A DNA stretch of 64,000 bases, taken from NCBI RefSeq assembly GCF_964275005.1, contig NC_092697.1, forward strand, positions 19,876,138 through 19,940,137, in the 5' to 3' direction. Source of the stretch: Diadema setosum (taxonomy: Eukaryota; Echinodermata; Echinoidea; Diadematoida; Diadematidae). Both the position numbers and the translations under genes were made by a program. Of the stretch, positions 41,799 to 56,074 are shown one piece after another. Position 1 is the first letter of the stretch. The number at the start of each line of letters is the position of its first letter. The notes below the pieces were generated by a model, which was given only the letters and a program-made list of their open reading frames with translations, was not told the DNA's origin and did no database searches.

Positions 41799-44733
41799 AC
41801 GAGACATGAAAACTCGTCACATTGAGGACGAGTTAGGTGATACGCTTGTGGTCATCAGATGACAGTCATCTGTGATCGACAAAGAAAAGAATGTGATATA
41901 GGCACCTTGAAGTTATATTGAGCGTGCATGCGAAACCGTTTCGTAACCACTCGGCCACGGGTCATCCACGGAAATGGTAAGACAAAAAAAAAAAAAACAA
42001 CAACAATGTATAGATATAACAGGGGGAAAGTCAATGCCCACTCAACTAACGTGGCCGTGTGAACATCTATTGCATTGCTAGACGGAAAAGCGGCCTTGTA
42101 ACGACTGAGGTCGCTATGCCATTTCTGGCAACTTGGGAAAAATACGTCCCGCAGACATAAAACCTATAATCGGCTGGTTTTGATACCTTGCCTTTAATCA
42201 CAATTTTCAGTGTAATGACGTCATCAAATTACAACACAATGACATGGTCTTGAAAGACAATTGTTCAAAGTACAACACCTCAGTCGTCGTCATTACATAC
42301 TATGATCGGTTTGACAAAGTCAACCTGCAAAATTTGCTGCAGTCGAAGCAATGTGGTCTCCAACACACAAAAAAGAGGGATATGGCGTGTGTGTGTGTCT
42401 CTGTGTGTGTATAGGTGCGTTTATATACGAACGTGATTTCTACATGAACGAATATGTAATACAAAACTGAAGAAAAAAAAAACAGTAAAGTAGCTAAGTA
42501 TTTTGTTTCGTGATCTTGTGGGATTCGAACCCGCAACCTTACGTCTCTGAGACGTCGCCTTTAACCACTCGGCCACACGTCTCGACGGGAAAATATGGGG
42601 AACGTTATGGACTTGAAAGACATTTGTTCAATGTATAACACATTCATCGTACGTTGTCAGTTTGCTATTGACATGACGATCTATCACACGAATATGAGGC
42701 AGGCAGTAGTACCTGTATGAAATTATTATAGGCATGGTTATCAAATTGCCTTAAAATTTCCTTATAATTGCCTTATTTTTACACACAGTTATGCTATCCC
42801 TTTAAACTCGTCACAGTTTAATTAGAATCATTAACATCATACATTAGTACCATATTCAGTTCCATAGCTGATTACGTTTGCTAATCAATTAAGATTAATT
42901 GTCTAGAATGTGTCATATGGCCAACCTGTATACACACGTATATACACACACACAATGTTAAATGTATGTATCAAACATCTGTAACACAACTTTGAACTAA
43001 CTGTAGGAATTATCGCTGCACTTATCATCCATACTTTTTATCACTATCTGAAACTCCACAAAAACCACTAATTGACAAATAATCATCAATACAGAAGACT
43101 GAATACCTTTTTTACAATGTATAGCTTGTTACATGTGTAAATCAGCACAAAGTAACCACGACTACATTGTGTTACTAAATTGATATGAACAAATTTCATT
43201 TTGTTACAATATACTATATCAGTTTGAAAAGCCCAGCCTCCAAAACTATGATTTTGCAGCAATCGAAGTAATGCAGTCTCCAACGCAAAACAAAGGTATA
43301 CTGTGTGAGTGTGTGCGTACAGGTGTGTTTACACGGAAACGTGATTTCTACATGGACGAAGGTGTAGTACTCCATTGAAGAAAAAAAAAAAGTAAAAAAA
43401 AAATATTATTTTCTTTCGTGCTCTTGTGAGGATCGAACCCGTACGTGTGCAACATCACGTTTCTAAGACGACGCCTCTACCCACTCGGCCATACGTCTCG
43501 ACGAGAAAATTAGAGGAACGTAAACTTATGTACGTGAAAGATGAATCAGGAATCGTTTCGTCCGCATTCCATTCTCATTTTCAGTTTTAAATTGCAAAAT
43601 TGTCAACATGATGAGGAGATTTTAAAGAATAAAATGCATGATTACTGCAGCTTATTGTCACAGCTACAACATACTTAAGTTTCAGAGGAAATGAAGCAAA
43701 ATCAGCTGAGATAAAGATGCTTAAACGTTGTCAAGTCAATGCATGGTTTCTAAAAAAATCACCTCCCATAGACATAACACGTAAACTTGTCCGATTTTGC
43801 GTCTTTACCTTTAAACACAATTTAAAGTATGATGACGTCATCAAATTTCAAAACTATGACATGGACTTGAAAGGCAACTTTTCAAAGTACAACATGTCTG
43901 AATTTGGGATGATATTGAGCTTAAACAACAGAGATACGAGCAAATGAATGTCAGAAACAGTACCTTAAAAAAATTAATTCCACTTTTTTGATTTCAGATA
44001 ATGATGTGATGACGTCATAATGTATTCATGGAGATATTGATACTTGAAACGTTATTTCCAATTCATATGTTTTTGTAATATGCAGTAAAAACTTAGGGTA
44101 ACCAGACGTTTTAAAGAGCTATGGCGAAATAAACAAAGACATGTTTTTCGCTATATTTGCACATAGACGCGCACACGAAATTTCAACTTTGACGCCAACG
44201 CATTCCTTTGTTATAGGTCAAAATTGATCGGAAATCAAGGGATATTGTTACTTAATGTATCAGGAATCCAAATCTGTCAAAAAATGTGCATTTTCATGTT
44301 GCTTACGCGCACTACGCGCGAAAATGTGCGGACGGACGCGAACGCGCGAAACGCTTAAAATTGTCTGAAACTTCGAGATTTCCCATTGGTAATTTGTTTT
44401 GAGCCTTTTAAAAGTTTGACGCGCGCGTACGCGCGCGTAATAATGTCCTAGGTAATTAGCATTAAAATGTAGGATAGAGCGTGACCTGAACTTAATGTCC
44501 ACCGAAAATGATACAGAAATGACCTTTATTTATGAAGTTATGATCGATCATGTAACATGGTCCGAAAATCACAAAATGGCGCCTAGATGACGTCATAGAC
44601 ATGTTACTGTCATGAAAACCTTATTGTGGCTAGATATTGTCATGAGACATGTTCCCTGAAAATGTCATGTCATTCTGTAATGTCACTCTTGAGATATTGA
44701 TGACACAAAATTGTCCAGAAAGAAAGAAGAATA
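41799..44733. repeat. Long array unit, copy 2 (2,935 bp)
   Basis: The two tRNA-like segments end near 42585 and 43502. Differences from copy 1 are a few homopolymer length changes and scattered substitutions concentrated after about 44000. Confidence 0.9.
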
Positions 44734-46783
44734 ACGAGACATGAAAACTCGTCACATTGAGGACGAGTTAGGTGATACGCTTGTGGTCATCAGATGACGG
44801 TCATCTGTGATCGACAAAGAAAAGAATGTGATATAGGCACCTTGAACTTATATTGAGCGTGCATGCGAAACCGTTTCTGTAACCACTCGGCCACGGGTCA
44901 TCCACGGAAATGGTAAGACAAAAAAAAAAAAACAATGTATAGATATAACAGGGGGAAAGTCAATGCCCACTCAACTAACGTGGCCTGGTGAACATCTATT
45001 GCATTGCTAGACGGAGAAGCGGCCCTGTAACGACTGAGGTCACTATGCCATTTCTGGCAACTTGGGAAAAATACGTCCCGCAGACATAAAACCTATAATC
45101 GGCTGGTTTTGATACCTTGCCTTTAATCACAATTTTCAGTGTAATGACGTCATCAAATTACAAAACAATGACATCGTCTTGAAAGACAATTGTTCAAAGT
45201 ACAACACCTCAGTCGTCGTCATTACATACTATGATCGGTTTGACAAAGTCAACCTGCAAAATGTTGCTGCAGTCGAAGCAATGTGGTCTCCAACACACAA
45301 AAAAGAGGGATATGGCGTGTGTGTGTGTCTGTGTGTGTGTATAGGTGCGTTTATATACGAACGTGATTTCTACATGGACGAATATGAAATACAAAATTGA
45401 AGAAAAAAAGTAAAATAAAAAAAAAAATGTTTCGTGATCTTGTGGGGTTCGAACCCGCAATCTCACGTCTCTGAGACGGCACCTTTAACCACTCGGCCAT
45501 ACGTCTCGACGAGAAAATATGGGGAACGTAAACTTATGTATGTGAAAGATACATGGGGAATCGTTTTGTCCACATTCCATTTTCATTTTCAGTTTTAAAC
45601 TGCAAAATTGTCAATCTGATGAGGAGATTTCAAAGAATAAAATGCATGATTACTGCAGCTTATTGTCTCAGCTACAACATATTAAAGTTTCAGAGGAAAT
45701 GAAGCAAAATCAGCTCAGATAAAGGTGCTTAAACGTTGTTAAGTCAATTGATGCTTTTAAAAAAAATCACCTCCCATAGACAATACACGTAAACTTGTCC
45801 GATTTTGCGTCTTTACCTTTAATCACAATTTAAGGTATGATGACGTCATCAAATATCAAAAGCATGACATGGACTTAAAAGGCAAATGTTCAAAGTACAA
45901 CATATCTGAATTTGGGATAATATTGAGCTTAAACAACAGAGATACGAGCAAATGAATGTCAGAAACAGTACCTTAAAAAAATTAATTCCACTTTTTTGAT
46001 TTCAGATGACGATATGATGACGTCATATTTTAATTATGGAAATAATGATACTTGAAACGTTATTTTCAATTCATATGCTTTTGTAATATGCAATAAAAAC
46101 ATAGGGTCACCTGACGTTTTAAAGAGCTATGGCGAAATAAACAAAGACATGTTTTTTCACTATATTTGCACATAGATGCGCACGCGAAATTTCAACTTTG
46201 ACGCCAGTGCATTGCTTTGTTATTTGTCAAAATCTATCAGAAATCAATGGATATTGTTACTCAAAATATCAGGAATCCAGATCAGTCCAAAAATGTGCAT
46301 TTTCATGTTACTGACGCGCTGTGCGCGCGAAAATGCGCGGACGGACGCGCACGCGCAAAATTGTTTGAAACGCTTAAAATTGTCTGAAACTTCGAGATTT
46401 CCCATTGGAAAGTTGTTTTGAGCCTTTTAAATGTTTGACGCGCGCTTACGCGTCCTAGATGACGTCCTAGGTAATTAGCATCTGAGAAAGAAAGATAGAG
46501 CGTGACCTGAACTTTATGTCCACAAAAACTGATACAGAAAGGACCTTTAGTTATGAAGTTATGATCGATCATGTAACATGGTCCGAAAATCACAAAATGG
46601 CGCCTAGATGACGTCATAGATACGTTACTGTCATGAAAACCTTATTGTGGCTAGATATTGTCATGAGACATGTTGACTGAAAATGTCATGTTACTCCGTA
46701 ATGTCATTCTTGAGATATTGACGACACAAAATAGGCCAGAAAGAAAGAAGAATAAGAAAAAAGACAGATTTTGACAATCACAA

Positions 46784-46812
46784 TAGGTGATACGCTAAAA
46801 GCGTATCACCTA
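46784..46812. repeat. 13-bp-arm palindrome at unit end
   Basis: TAGGTGATACGCT, a 3-nt AAA spacer, then its exact inverse. It is present only in the longer (2,083-bp) units; the same word without its inverse opens every unit (GTTAGGTGATACGCTTG). Confidence 0.9.
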
Positions 46813-47520
46813 AATAACGAGACATGAAAACTCGTCACATTGAGGACGAGTTAGGTGATACGCTTGTGGTCATCAGATGACGGTCATCTGTGATCGACAA
46901 AGAAAAGAATGTGATATAGGCACCTTGAAGTTATATTGAGCGTGCATGCGAAACCGTTTCTGTAACCACTCGGCCACGGGTCATCCACGGAAATGGTAAG
47001 ACAAAAAAAAAAACAATGTATAGATATAACAGGGGGAAAGTCAATGCCCACTCAACTAACGTGGCCTGGTGAACATCTATTGCATTGCTAGACGGAGAAG
47101 CGGCCCTGTAACGACTGAGGTCACTATGCCATTTCTGGCAACTTGGGAAAAATACGTCCCGCAGACATAAAACCTATAATCGGCTGGTTTTGATACCTTG
47201 CCTTTAATCACAATTTTCAGTGTAATGACGTCATCAAATTACAAAACAATGACATCGTCTTGAAAGACAATTGTTCAAAGTACAACACCTCAGTCGTCGT
47301 CATTACATACTATGATCGGTTTGACAAAGTCAACCTGCAAAATGTTGCTGCAGTCGAAGCAATGTGGTCTCCAACACACAAAAAAGAGGGATATGGCGTG
47401 TGTGTGTGTCTCTGTGTGTGTATAGGTGCGTTTATATACGAACGTGATTTCTACATGGACGAATATGTAATACAAAATTGAAGAAAAAAAGTAAAATAAA
47501 AAAAAAATGTTTCGTGATCT

Positions 47521-47590
47521 TGTGGGGTTCGAACCCGCAATCTCACGTCTCTGAGACGGCGCCTTTAACCACTCGGCCATACGTCTCGAC
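47521..47590 (-). pseudogene. tRNA-Leu(CAG)-like sequence of array unit (representative)
   Basis: The minus strand has an A box TGGCCGAGTGG, the D-arm GGTTAAAGGCG, an anticodon loop CTCAGAG (anticodon CAG) and a perfect B box GGTTCGAACCC. Acceptor ends do not pair, so it is a tRNA-derived (SINE-head-like) segment and not a working tRNA. Equivalent sites end near 30725, 32766, 37635, 39650, 40566, 42585, 43502, 45512, 49610, 51690, 57585 and 63482. The earliest copy (30648 to 30725) keeps a class II-type variable arm (GCAC-TC-GTGC) that many later ones have lost. Confidence 0.7.
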
Positions 47591-50500
47591 GAGAAAATAT
47601 GGGGAACGTAAACTTATGTATGTGAAAGATACATGGGGAATCGTTTTGTCCACATTCCATTTTCATTTTCAGTTTTAAACTGCAAAATTGTCAATCTGAT
47701 GAGGAGATTTCAAAGAATAAAATGCATGATTACTGCAGCTTATTGTCTCAGCTACAACATATTAAAGTTTCAGAGGAAATGAAGCAAAATCAGCTGAGAT
47801 AAAGGTGCTTAAACGTTGTTAAGTCAATTGATGCTTTTAAGAAAAATCACCTCCCATAGACAATACACGTAAACTTGTCCGATTTTGCGTCTTTACCTTT
47901 AATCACAATTTAAGGTATGATGACGTCATCAAATATCAAAGGCATGACATGGACTTAAAAGGCAAATGTTCAAAGTACAACATATCTGAATTTGGGATAA
48001 TATTGAGCTTAAACAACAGAGATACGAGCAAATGAATGTCAGAAACAGTACCTTAAAAAGATTAATTCCACTTTTTTGATTTCAGATGACGATATGATGA
48101 CGTCATATTGTAAATATGGAAATAATGATACTTGAAACGTTATTTTCAATTCATATGCTTTTGTAATATGCAATAAAAACATAGGGTCACCTGACGTTTT
48201 AAAGAGCTATGGCGAAATAAACAAAGTCATGTTTTTTCACTATATTTGCACATAGATGCGCACGCGAAATTTCAACTTTGACGCCAGTGCATTGCTTTGT
48301 TATTTGTCAAAATCGATCAGAAATCAATGGATATTGTTACTCAAAGTATCAGGAATCCAGATCAGTCAAAAAATGTGCATTTTCATGTTACTGACGCGCT
48401 GTGCGCGCGAAAATGCGCGGACGGACGCGCACGCGCAAAATTGTTTGAAACGCTTAAAATTGTCTGAAACTTCGAGATTTCCCATTGGAAAGTTGTTTTG
48501 AGCCTTTTAAATGTTTGACGCGCGCTTACGCGTCCTAGATGACGTCCTAGGTAATTAGCATCAGAGAAAGAAAGATAGAGCGTGACCTGAACTTTATGTC
48601 CACAAAAACTGATACAGAAAGGACCTTTCGTTATGAAGTTATGATCGATCATGTAACATGGTCCGAAAATCACAAAATGGCGCCTAGATGACGTCATAGA
48701 TACGTTACTGTCATGAAAACCTTATTGTGGCTAGATATTGTCATGAGACATGTTGACTGAAAATGTCATGTTACTCCGTAATGTCATTCTTGAGATATTG
48801 ACGACACAAAATAGGCCAGAAAGAAAGAAGAACGAGACATGAAAACTCGTCACATTGAGGACGAGTTAGGTGATACGCTTGTGGTCATCAGATGACGGTC
48901 ATCTGTGATCGACAAAGAAAAGAATGTGATATAGGCACCTTGAAGTTATATTGAGCGTGCATGCGAAACCGTTTCTGTAACCACTCGGCCACGGGTCATC
49001 CACGGAAATGGTAAGACAAAAAAAAACAAACAATGTATAGATATAACAGGGGGAAAGTCAATGCCCACTCAACTAACGTGGCCTGGTGAACATCTATTGC
49101 ATTGCTAGACGGAGAAGCGGCCCTGTAACGACTGAGGTCACTATGCCATTTCTGGCAACTTGGGAAAAATACGTCCCGCAGACATAAAACCTATAATCGG
49201 CTGGTTTTGATACCTTGCCTTTAATCACAATTTTCAGTGTAATGACGTCATCAAATTACAAAACAATGACATCGTCTTGAAAGACAATTGTTCAAAGTAC
49301 AACACCTCAGTCGTCGTCATTACATACTATGATCGGTTTGACAAAGTCAACCTGCAAAATGTTGCTGCAGTCGAAGCAATGTGGTCTCCAACACACAAAA
49401 AAGAGGGATATGGCGTGTGTGTGTGTCTGTGTGTGTGTATAGGTGCGTTTATATACGAACGTGATTTCTACATGGACGAATATGTAATACAAAATTGAAG
49501 AAAAAAAAGTAAAATAAAAAAAAAATGTTTCGTGATCTTGTGGGGTTTGAACCCGCAATCTCACGTCTCTGAGACGGCGCCTTTAACCACTCGGCCATAC
49601 CTCTCGACGAGAAAATATGGGGAACGTAAACTTATGTATGTGAAAGATACATGGGGAATCGTTTTGTCCACATTCCATTTTCATTTTCAGTTTTAAACTG
49701 CAAAATTGTCAATCTGATGAGGAGATTTAAAAGAATAAAATGCATGATTACTGCAGCTTATTGTCTCAGCTACAACATATTAAAGTTTCAGAGGAAATGA
49801 AGCAAAATCAGCTCAGATAAAGGTGCTTAAACGTTGTTAAGTCAATTGATGCTTTTAAAAAAAATCACCTCCCATAGACAATACACGTAAACTTGTCCGA
49901 TTTTGCGTGTTTACCTTTAATCACAATTTAAGGTATGATGACGTCATCAAATATCAAAAGCATGACATGGACTTAAAAGGCAAATGTTCAAAGTACAACA
50001 TATCTGAATTTGGGATAATATTGAGCTTAAACAACAGAGATACGAGCAAATGAATGTCAGAAACAGTACCTTAAAAAAATTAATTCCACTTTTTTGATTT
50101 CAGATGACGATATGATGACGTCATATTGTAATTATGGAAATAATGATACTTGAAACGTTATTTTCAATTCATATGCTTTTGTAATATGCAATAAAAACAT
50201 AGGGTCACCTGACGTTTTAAAGAGCTATGGCGAAATAAACAAAGACATGTTTTTTCACTATATTTGCACATAGATGCGCACGCGAAATTTCAACTTTGAC
50301 GCCAGTGCATTGCTTTGTTATTTGTCAAAATCGATCAGAAATCAATGGATATTGTTACTCAAAGTATCAGGAATCCAGATCAGTCAAAAAATGTGCATTT
50401 TCATGTTACTGACGCGCTGTGCGCGCGAAAATGCGCGGACGGACGCGCACGCGCAAAATTGTTTGAAACGCTTAAAATTGTCTGAAACTTCGAGATTTCC

Positions 50501-50881
50501 CATTGGAAAGTTGTTTTGAGCCTTTTAAATGTTTGACGCGCGCTTACGCGTCCTAGATGACGTCCTAGGTAATTAGCATCAGAGAAAGAAAGATAGAGCG
50601 TGACCTGAACTTTATGTCCACAAAAACTGATACAGAAAGGACCTTTAGTTATGAAGTTATGATCGATCATGTAACATGGTCCGAAAATCACAAAATGGCG
50701 CCTAGATGACGTCATAGATACGTTACTGTCATGAAAACCTTATTGTGGCTAGATATTGTCATGAGACATGTTGACTGAAAATGTCATGTTACTCCGTAAT
50801 GTCATTCTTGAGATATTGACGACACAAAATAGGCCAGAAAGAAAGAAGAATAAGAAAAAAGACAGATTTTGACAATCACAA

Positions 50882-50910
50882 TAGGTGATACGCTAAAAGC
50901 GTATCACCTA
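50882..50910. repeat. 13-bp-arm palindrome at unit end, second copy
   Basis: Identical to 46784 to 46812, exactly 4,098 bp downstream. Confidence 0.9.
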
Positions 50911-53900
50911 AATAACGAGACATGAAAACTCGTCACATTGAGGACGAGTTAGGTGATACGCTTGTGGTCATCAGATGACGGTCATCTGTGATCGACAAAG
51001 AAAAGAATGTGATATAGGCACCTTGAAGTTATATTGAGCGTGCATGCGAAACCGTTTCTGTAACCACTCGGCCACGGGTCATCCACGGAAATGGTAAGAC
51101 AAAAAAAAAAACAATGTATAGATATAACAGGGGGAAAGTCAATGCCCACTCAACTAACGTGGCCTGGTGAACATCTATTGCATTGCTAGACGGAGAAGCG
51201 GCCCTGTAACGACTGAGGTCACTATGCCATTTCTGGCAACTTGGGAAAAATACGTCCCGCAGACATAAAACCTATAATCGGCTGGTTTTGATACCTTGCC
51301 TTTAATCACAATTTTCAGTGTAATGACGTCATCAAATTACAAAACAATGACATCGTCTTGAAAGACAATTGTTCAAAGTACAACACCTCAGTCGTCGTCA
51401 TTACATACTATGATCGGTTTGACAAAGTCAACCTGCAAAATGTTGCTGCAGTCGAAGCAATGTGGTCTCCAACACACAAAAAAGAGGGATATGGCGTGTG
51501 TGTGTGTCTCTGTGTGTGTATAGGTGCGTTTATATACGAACGTGATTTCTACATGGACGAATATGTAATACAAAATTGAAGAAAAAAAGTAAAATAAAAA
51601 AAAAATGTTTCGTGATCTTGTGGGGTTCGAACCCGCAATCTCACGTCTCTGAGACGGCGCCTTTAACCACTCGGCCATACGTCTCGACGAGAAAATATGG
51701 GGAACGTAAACTTATGTATGTGAAAGATACATGGGGAATCGTTTTGTCCACATTCCATTTTCATTTTCAGTTTTAAACTGCAAAATTGTCAATCTGATGA
51801 GGAGATTTCAAAGAATAAAATGCATGATTACTGCAGCTTATTGTCTCAGCTACAACATATTAAAGTTTCAGAGGAAATGAAGCAAAATCAGCTGAGATAA
51901 AGGTGCTTAAACGTTGTTAAGTCAATTGATGCTTTTAAGAAAAATCACCTCCCATAGACAATACACGTAAACTTGTCCGATTTTGCGTCTTTACCTTTAA
52001 TCACAATTTAAGGTATGATGACGTCATCAAATATCAAAGGCATGACATGGACTTAAAAGGCAAATGTTCAAAGTACAACATATCTGAATTTGGGATAATA
52101 TTGAGCTTAAACAACAGAGATACGAGCAAATGAATGTCAGAAACAGTACCTTAAAAAGATTAATTCCACTTTTTTGATTTCAGATGACGATATGATGACG
52201 TCATATTGTAAATATGGAAATAATGATACTTGAAACGTTATTTTCAATTCATATGCTTTTGTAATATGCAATAAAAACATAGGGTCACCTGACGTTTTAA
52301 AGAGCTATGGCGAAATAAACAAAGTCATGTTTTTTCACTATATTTGCACATAGATGCGCACGCGAAATTTCAACTTTGACGCCAGTGCATTGCTTTGTTA
52401 TTTGTCAAAATCGATCAGAAATCAATGGATATTGTTACTCAAAGTATCAGGAATCCAGATCAGTCAAAAAATGTGCATTTTCATGTTACTGACGCGCTGT
52501 GCGCGCGAAAATGCGCGGACGGACGCGCACGCGCAAAATTGTTTGAAACGCTTAAAATTGTCTGAAACTTCGAGATTTCCCATTGGAAAGTTGTTTTGAG
52601 CCTTTTAAATGTTTGACGCGCGCTTACGCGTCCTAGATGACGTCCTAGGTAATTAGCATCAGAGAAAGAAAGATAGAGCGTGACCTGAACTTTATGTCCA
52701 CAAAAACTGATACAGAAAGGACCTTTCGTTATGAAGTTATGATCGATCATGTAACATGGTCCGAAAATCACAAAATGGCGCCTAGATGACGTCATAGATA
52801 CGTTACTGTCATGAAAACCTTATTGTGGCTAGATATTGTCATGAGACATGTTGACTGAAAATGTCATGTTACTCCGTAATGTCATTCTTGAGATATTGAC
52901 GACACAAAATAGGCCAGAAAGAAAGAAGAACGAGACATGAAAACTCGTCACATTGAGGACGAGTTAGGTGATACGCTTGTGGTCATCAGATGACGGTCAT
53001 CTGTGATCGACAAAGAAAAGAATGTGATATAGGCACCTTGAAGTTATATTGAGCGTGCATGCGAAACCGTTTCTGTAACCACTCGGCCACGGGTCATCCA
53101 CGGAAATGGTAAGACAAAAAAAAAAAAACAATGTATAGATATAACAGGGGGAAAGTCAATGCCCACTCAACTAACGTGGCCTGGTGAACATCTATTGCAT
53201 TGCTAGACGGAGAAGCGGGGGTTACGCCATTTCCTGACCCACTTCATCTGACACACTCTTTCTGACACACTTTTTTTGCCATTCATTTTGTACACGGGGC
53301 AGTTTTCATGAGACGGCCTCTGTTATTGGCAACTGTGCTAATGAATATTCATCAGCCTTGCGATAATTTTTTCATAAGAGTCACTCGGTCTGATTCTGTG
53401 TCTGTGATTGGCTTTTAGCTATTGACTTACGCGTGATATCGATCTCCTCAAGGGGGTCCATGACGATATCTGCTGATTACCAGTGTGCGTGTGTCTGTTG
53501 AATTGCGTTTTAGTGCCAGTGAGTGTGGCATAACTTCTGCAGGTTTCCTGTCCATTTCTCTCTCTTTTTCTCTCTTTTGCTTTCGTATCATCTTATCTCT
53601 GTTATTCTTAGAGTACAATCGTACTACCACAAGTGTTTTCCCCCATTTTTTGAAGTGATTATCTCGTTTGCAACAATTTAGAGGTGAGTTTTTGTTCGAG
53701 TGTTTGTTGAGTTTTTTGATTGAACACGATGTAGATTATCTACGTGTGTGCGAGAACATTCATGGTACCCACTCGTTTGTTTCCGTGTGCATTTTTACCG
53801 TACAGTGTCTTCATCGTTCGTCTTCCAAGCAGCGAGTTTTCACCCTAGTTTTCCTCAACGTAGTTTTTTACCTCAATTTTTTTTTTTTTTTTTTTTGCGG

Positions 53901-55508
53901 TGCAAGATGTTCAGTGTATTTTTTCTACGGTAAAATGCCATCGTTGATGATTTCCGTGTATTCATTACTAGTTTTCCACCTCCGTTTCATTTTGTGTACA
54001 ACTAACATTGATCTAAAGTCTAACGTAGTTAGCTACAAAGTCTGCGATGTCTGTATGCTGATGTGTTTTTGTGAGCTGGGAGTGACTATGGTGGGAATGA
54101 TATTCAGGGTTTTGCTGTGGTTGAGATGATAGTGATGATGATCATAATGATTCTGGTGATGATATACGAACCCTTTTGATGATGCAATTTATTTCGTGTG
54201 ACCATGACGTTGATCATTGATGATGGCGAGAACGACACGAGTAGCCTAGCCTAGGCCAAGGACGAGAGTGACACTGTCCACGGGGGCTGTTGCTCGCTCA
54301 TGCACAGGAGTGGTCTAGACCTAGAGACCTGCATTTAATCAGTTTTTTTTTTTTTTTTTACCTTTTGGTTGTTCACTTGGGTTAGTGCTCCAAAAATTCG
54401 TTTCTCTAAAGAAACTCAACCAAAAGCTTGACAATAAGGTTGCCTCAGGGCTATTCTTTAGTAAATATTAGATCTAAATGGCGATGCTAATTTAGTTTTC
54501 ATTTTAAGAACTCGATTATATCCCATTTTCTTTGCTCATTTTTCAAATGATAAATTATTTAGAACTGTAAATTTACTTAAATTCTGACGTACTGCATTCA
54601 CCATTGTAAAAATCAATAAAAAAGAGCCCGCTGAGCAGGTGTTTCATTCTATCCTTTTCATTTCCTTCCTATCGTGTTGGTTTCCTTCCTGTCACTTCCT
54701 TCTTTGACCCTGGACGGAAGAAAAAAAAATCCCATCTTGCCATGTAAAGACAGAACACATACCATCATGAAATATTATGACATTAGAATAGTTTTAAAAG
54801 ATTATGTAAGTCATCAAAATTCTTGTGTGTGAAAATAGATAATAAATAAAAGGTGATTTCTTACAAAGCAGTTCTTTCAAATGTCCATAACAGCCTCAGA
54901 ACATCTTCGATAATGAAGCTAGTGAAATCTCAAAACTTTCGTGGCAACAAGTGATATTGATAGGAAATTCTGACAAAAACTGTCACAACATTTGATGTTT
55001 AAATTTGTCTAGTTTTATTGGATTAGGTCATGAAACTATAAATGCCACCGATAAAATCACAATCGCTCTCAATTTGAACAGAGGCAGTAGGGTAGGAATG
55101 ACTCAGCAAACAGCTGATTATTTATGCGTCGTATCCATGGGCAACTGCGGGGTAACTGGAAGAAGACGCACGAAGTTTAGACTTGAGTCAAGAACTATTA
55201 TTTATTATCAATTTTTTATTCAAAACATTTTTTTTTCTTTGGATTTCAAAAAAAGGTCAAAATATTTCATATTACGCTTCTTAAATGTATTATGAATATA
55301 AATAATTATGAAGAATTTTTATCGTGATTTCATGAAGAATTAGAATTATTATGAATATATAAATACTAGACGGGCTGAACAATGAAGTCTAATTTTGCCC
55401 CAAGAATTTGCAGCCCACCGTACGTGCTGGTGGTGCATTCCTAGCGTTCTTGCCGCACTCTCCCAGCCACGTGCAAGCATGCATGCAGCAGTCACCAACA
55501 GTCACATA

Positions 55509-56074
55509 AGGGCTTTTTACACTTGTAAATTTTTGCTTAGCCCCGGACTATCGGTGGGGCTAAGGGGGGGCCTTAGCCCCACCGATAGTACGGGACTATC
55601 CTTAGCCCACTTTCTGTTTACACTCGTTTTTGCCAAAGTGGGCTAGCCCCACCGATAGTACGGTACTATCTGGCCCTGCAAAATAGCAGGGGTTAGCACC
55701 GCAATTGCGGTGCTAGCACCGCAATTGCGGTGCCAAGCAAGTGAGTGTAAACAGAACGAAAAAATAATCCTGGGCTAAGCGACGGAGACGAAGTGCGACC
55801 CTCACTGACCAATCAGAAACGAGGTAATCAAGTGCTGCCGGTGCGTGCGTGTACGTGTACAGTACACAGCGTAATTATGAATATTCATGTGGTTTGGAAA
55901 GTCCGGGGCTAAGAAAGACGAGTGTAAAAAGGTCAGTTTTCTCCTTAGCCCCGGACAAGAGATAGTACGGGACTAATTGGCGAGTGTAAAAAGCTGAAAA
56001 AATTGGTACGGGACTAACGATAGTCCTGGGTCAGAGAAAGTCCGGGGTTAAGAAACACAAGTGTAAAAAGCCCT
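55509..56074. mobile_element. Nested 566-bp MITE
   Basis: Terminal inverted repeats AGGGCTTTTTACACTTGT and ACAAGTGTAAAAAGCCCT with a 3-bp ATA on each side. Internally many TAGCCCCGGACTATC/GATAGTACGGGACTA words occur in both orientations, plus a doubled palindrome GCACCGCAATTGCGGTGC. A 3-bp duplication and GGG-type ends suggest PIF/Harbinger, tentatively. Confidence 0.75.

Larger units (their letters stand above)
46817..50914. repeat. Two-unit higher-order repeat, first copy (4,098 bp)
   Basis: Made of a 2,015-bp unit followed by a 2,083-bp unit. The longer one carries about 68 extra bp at its end, including the palindrome at 50882 to 50910. Shared private variants show that the dimer is the unit of copying: for example, the unit at 46817 matches the one at 50915 (GAAAAATCACC at 47841 and 51939) better than its direct neighbour. 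Confidence 0.8.

Noticed and set aside
46303..46617. Conserved 104-codon frame repeated in five units
   Set aside because: Conservation is explained by the near-identity of whole array units. No domain is recognisable, and it overlaps another equally conserved frame on the opposite strand.
47521..47590. A functional tRNA-Leu gene
   Set aside because: Acceptor stem halves do not pair, the anticodon stem is imperfect and the variable arm is lost.
53668..54129. 153-codon frame in the TIR transposon
   Set aside because: Phe-rich around a poly(T) run, with no transposase motif. The second copy is identical only because of amplification.
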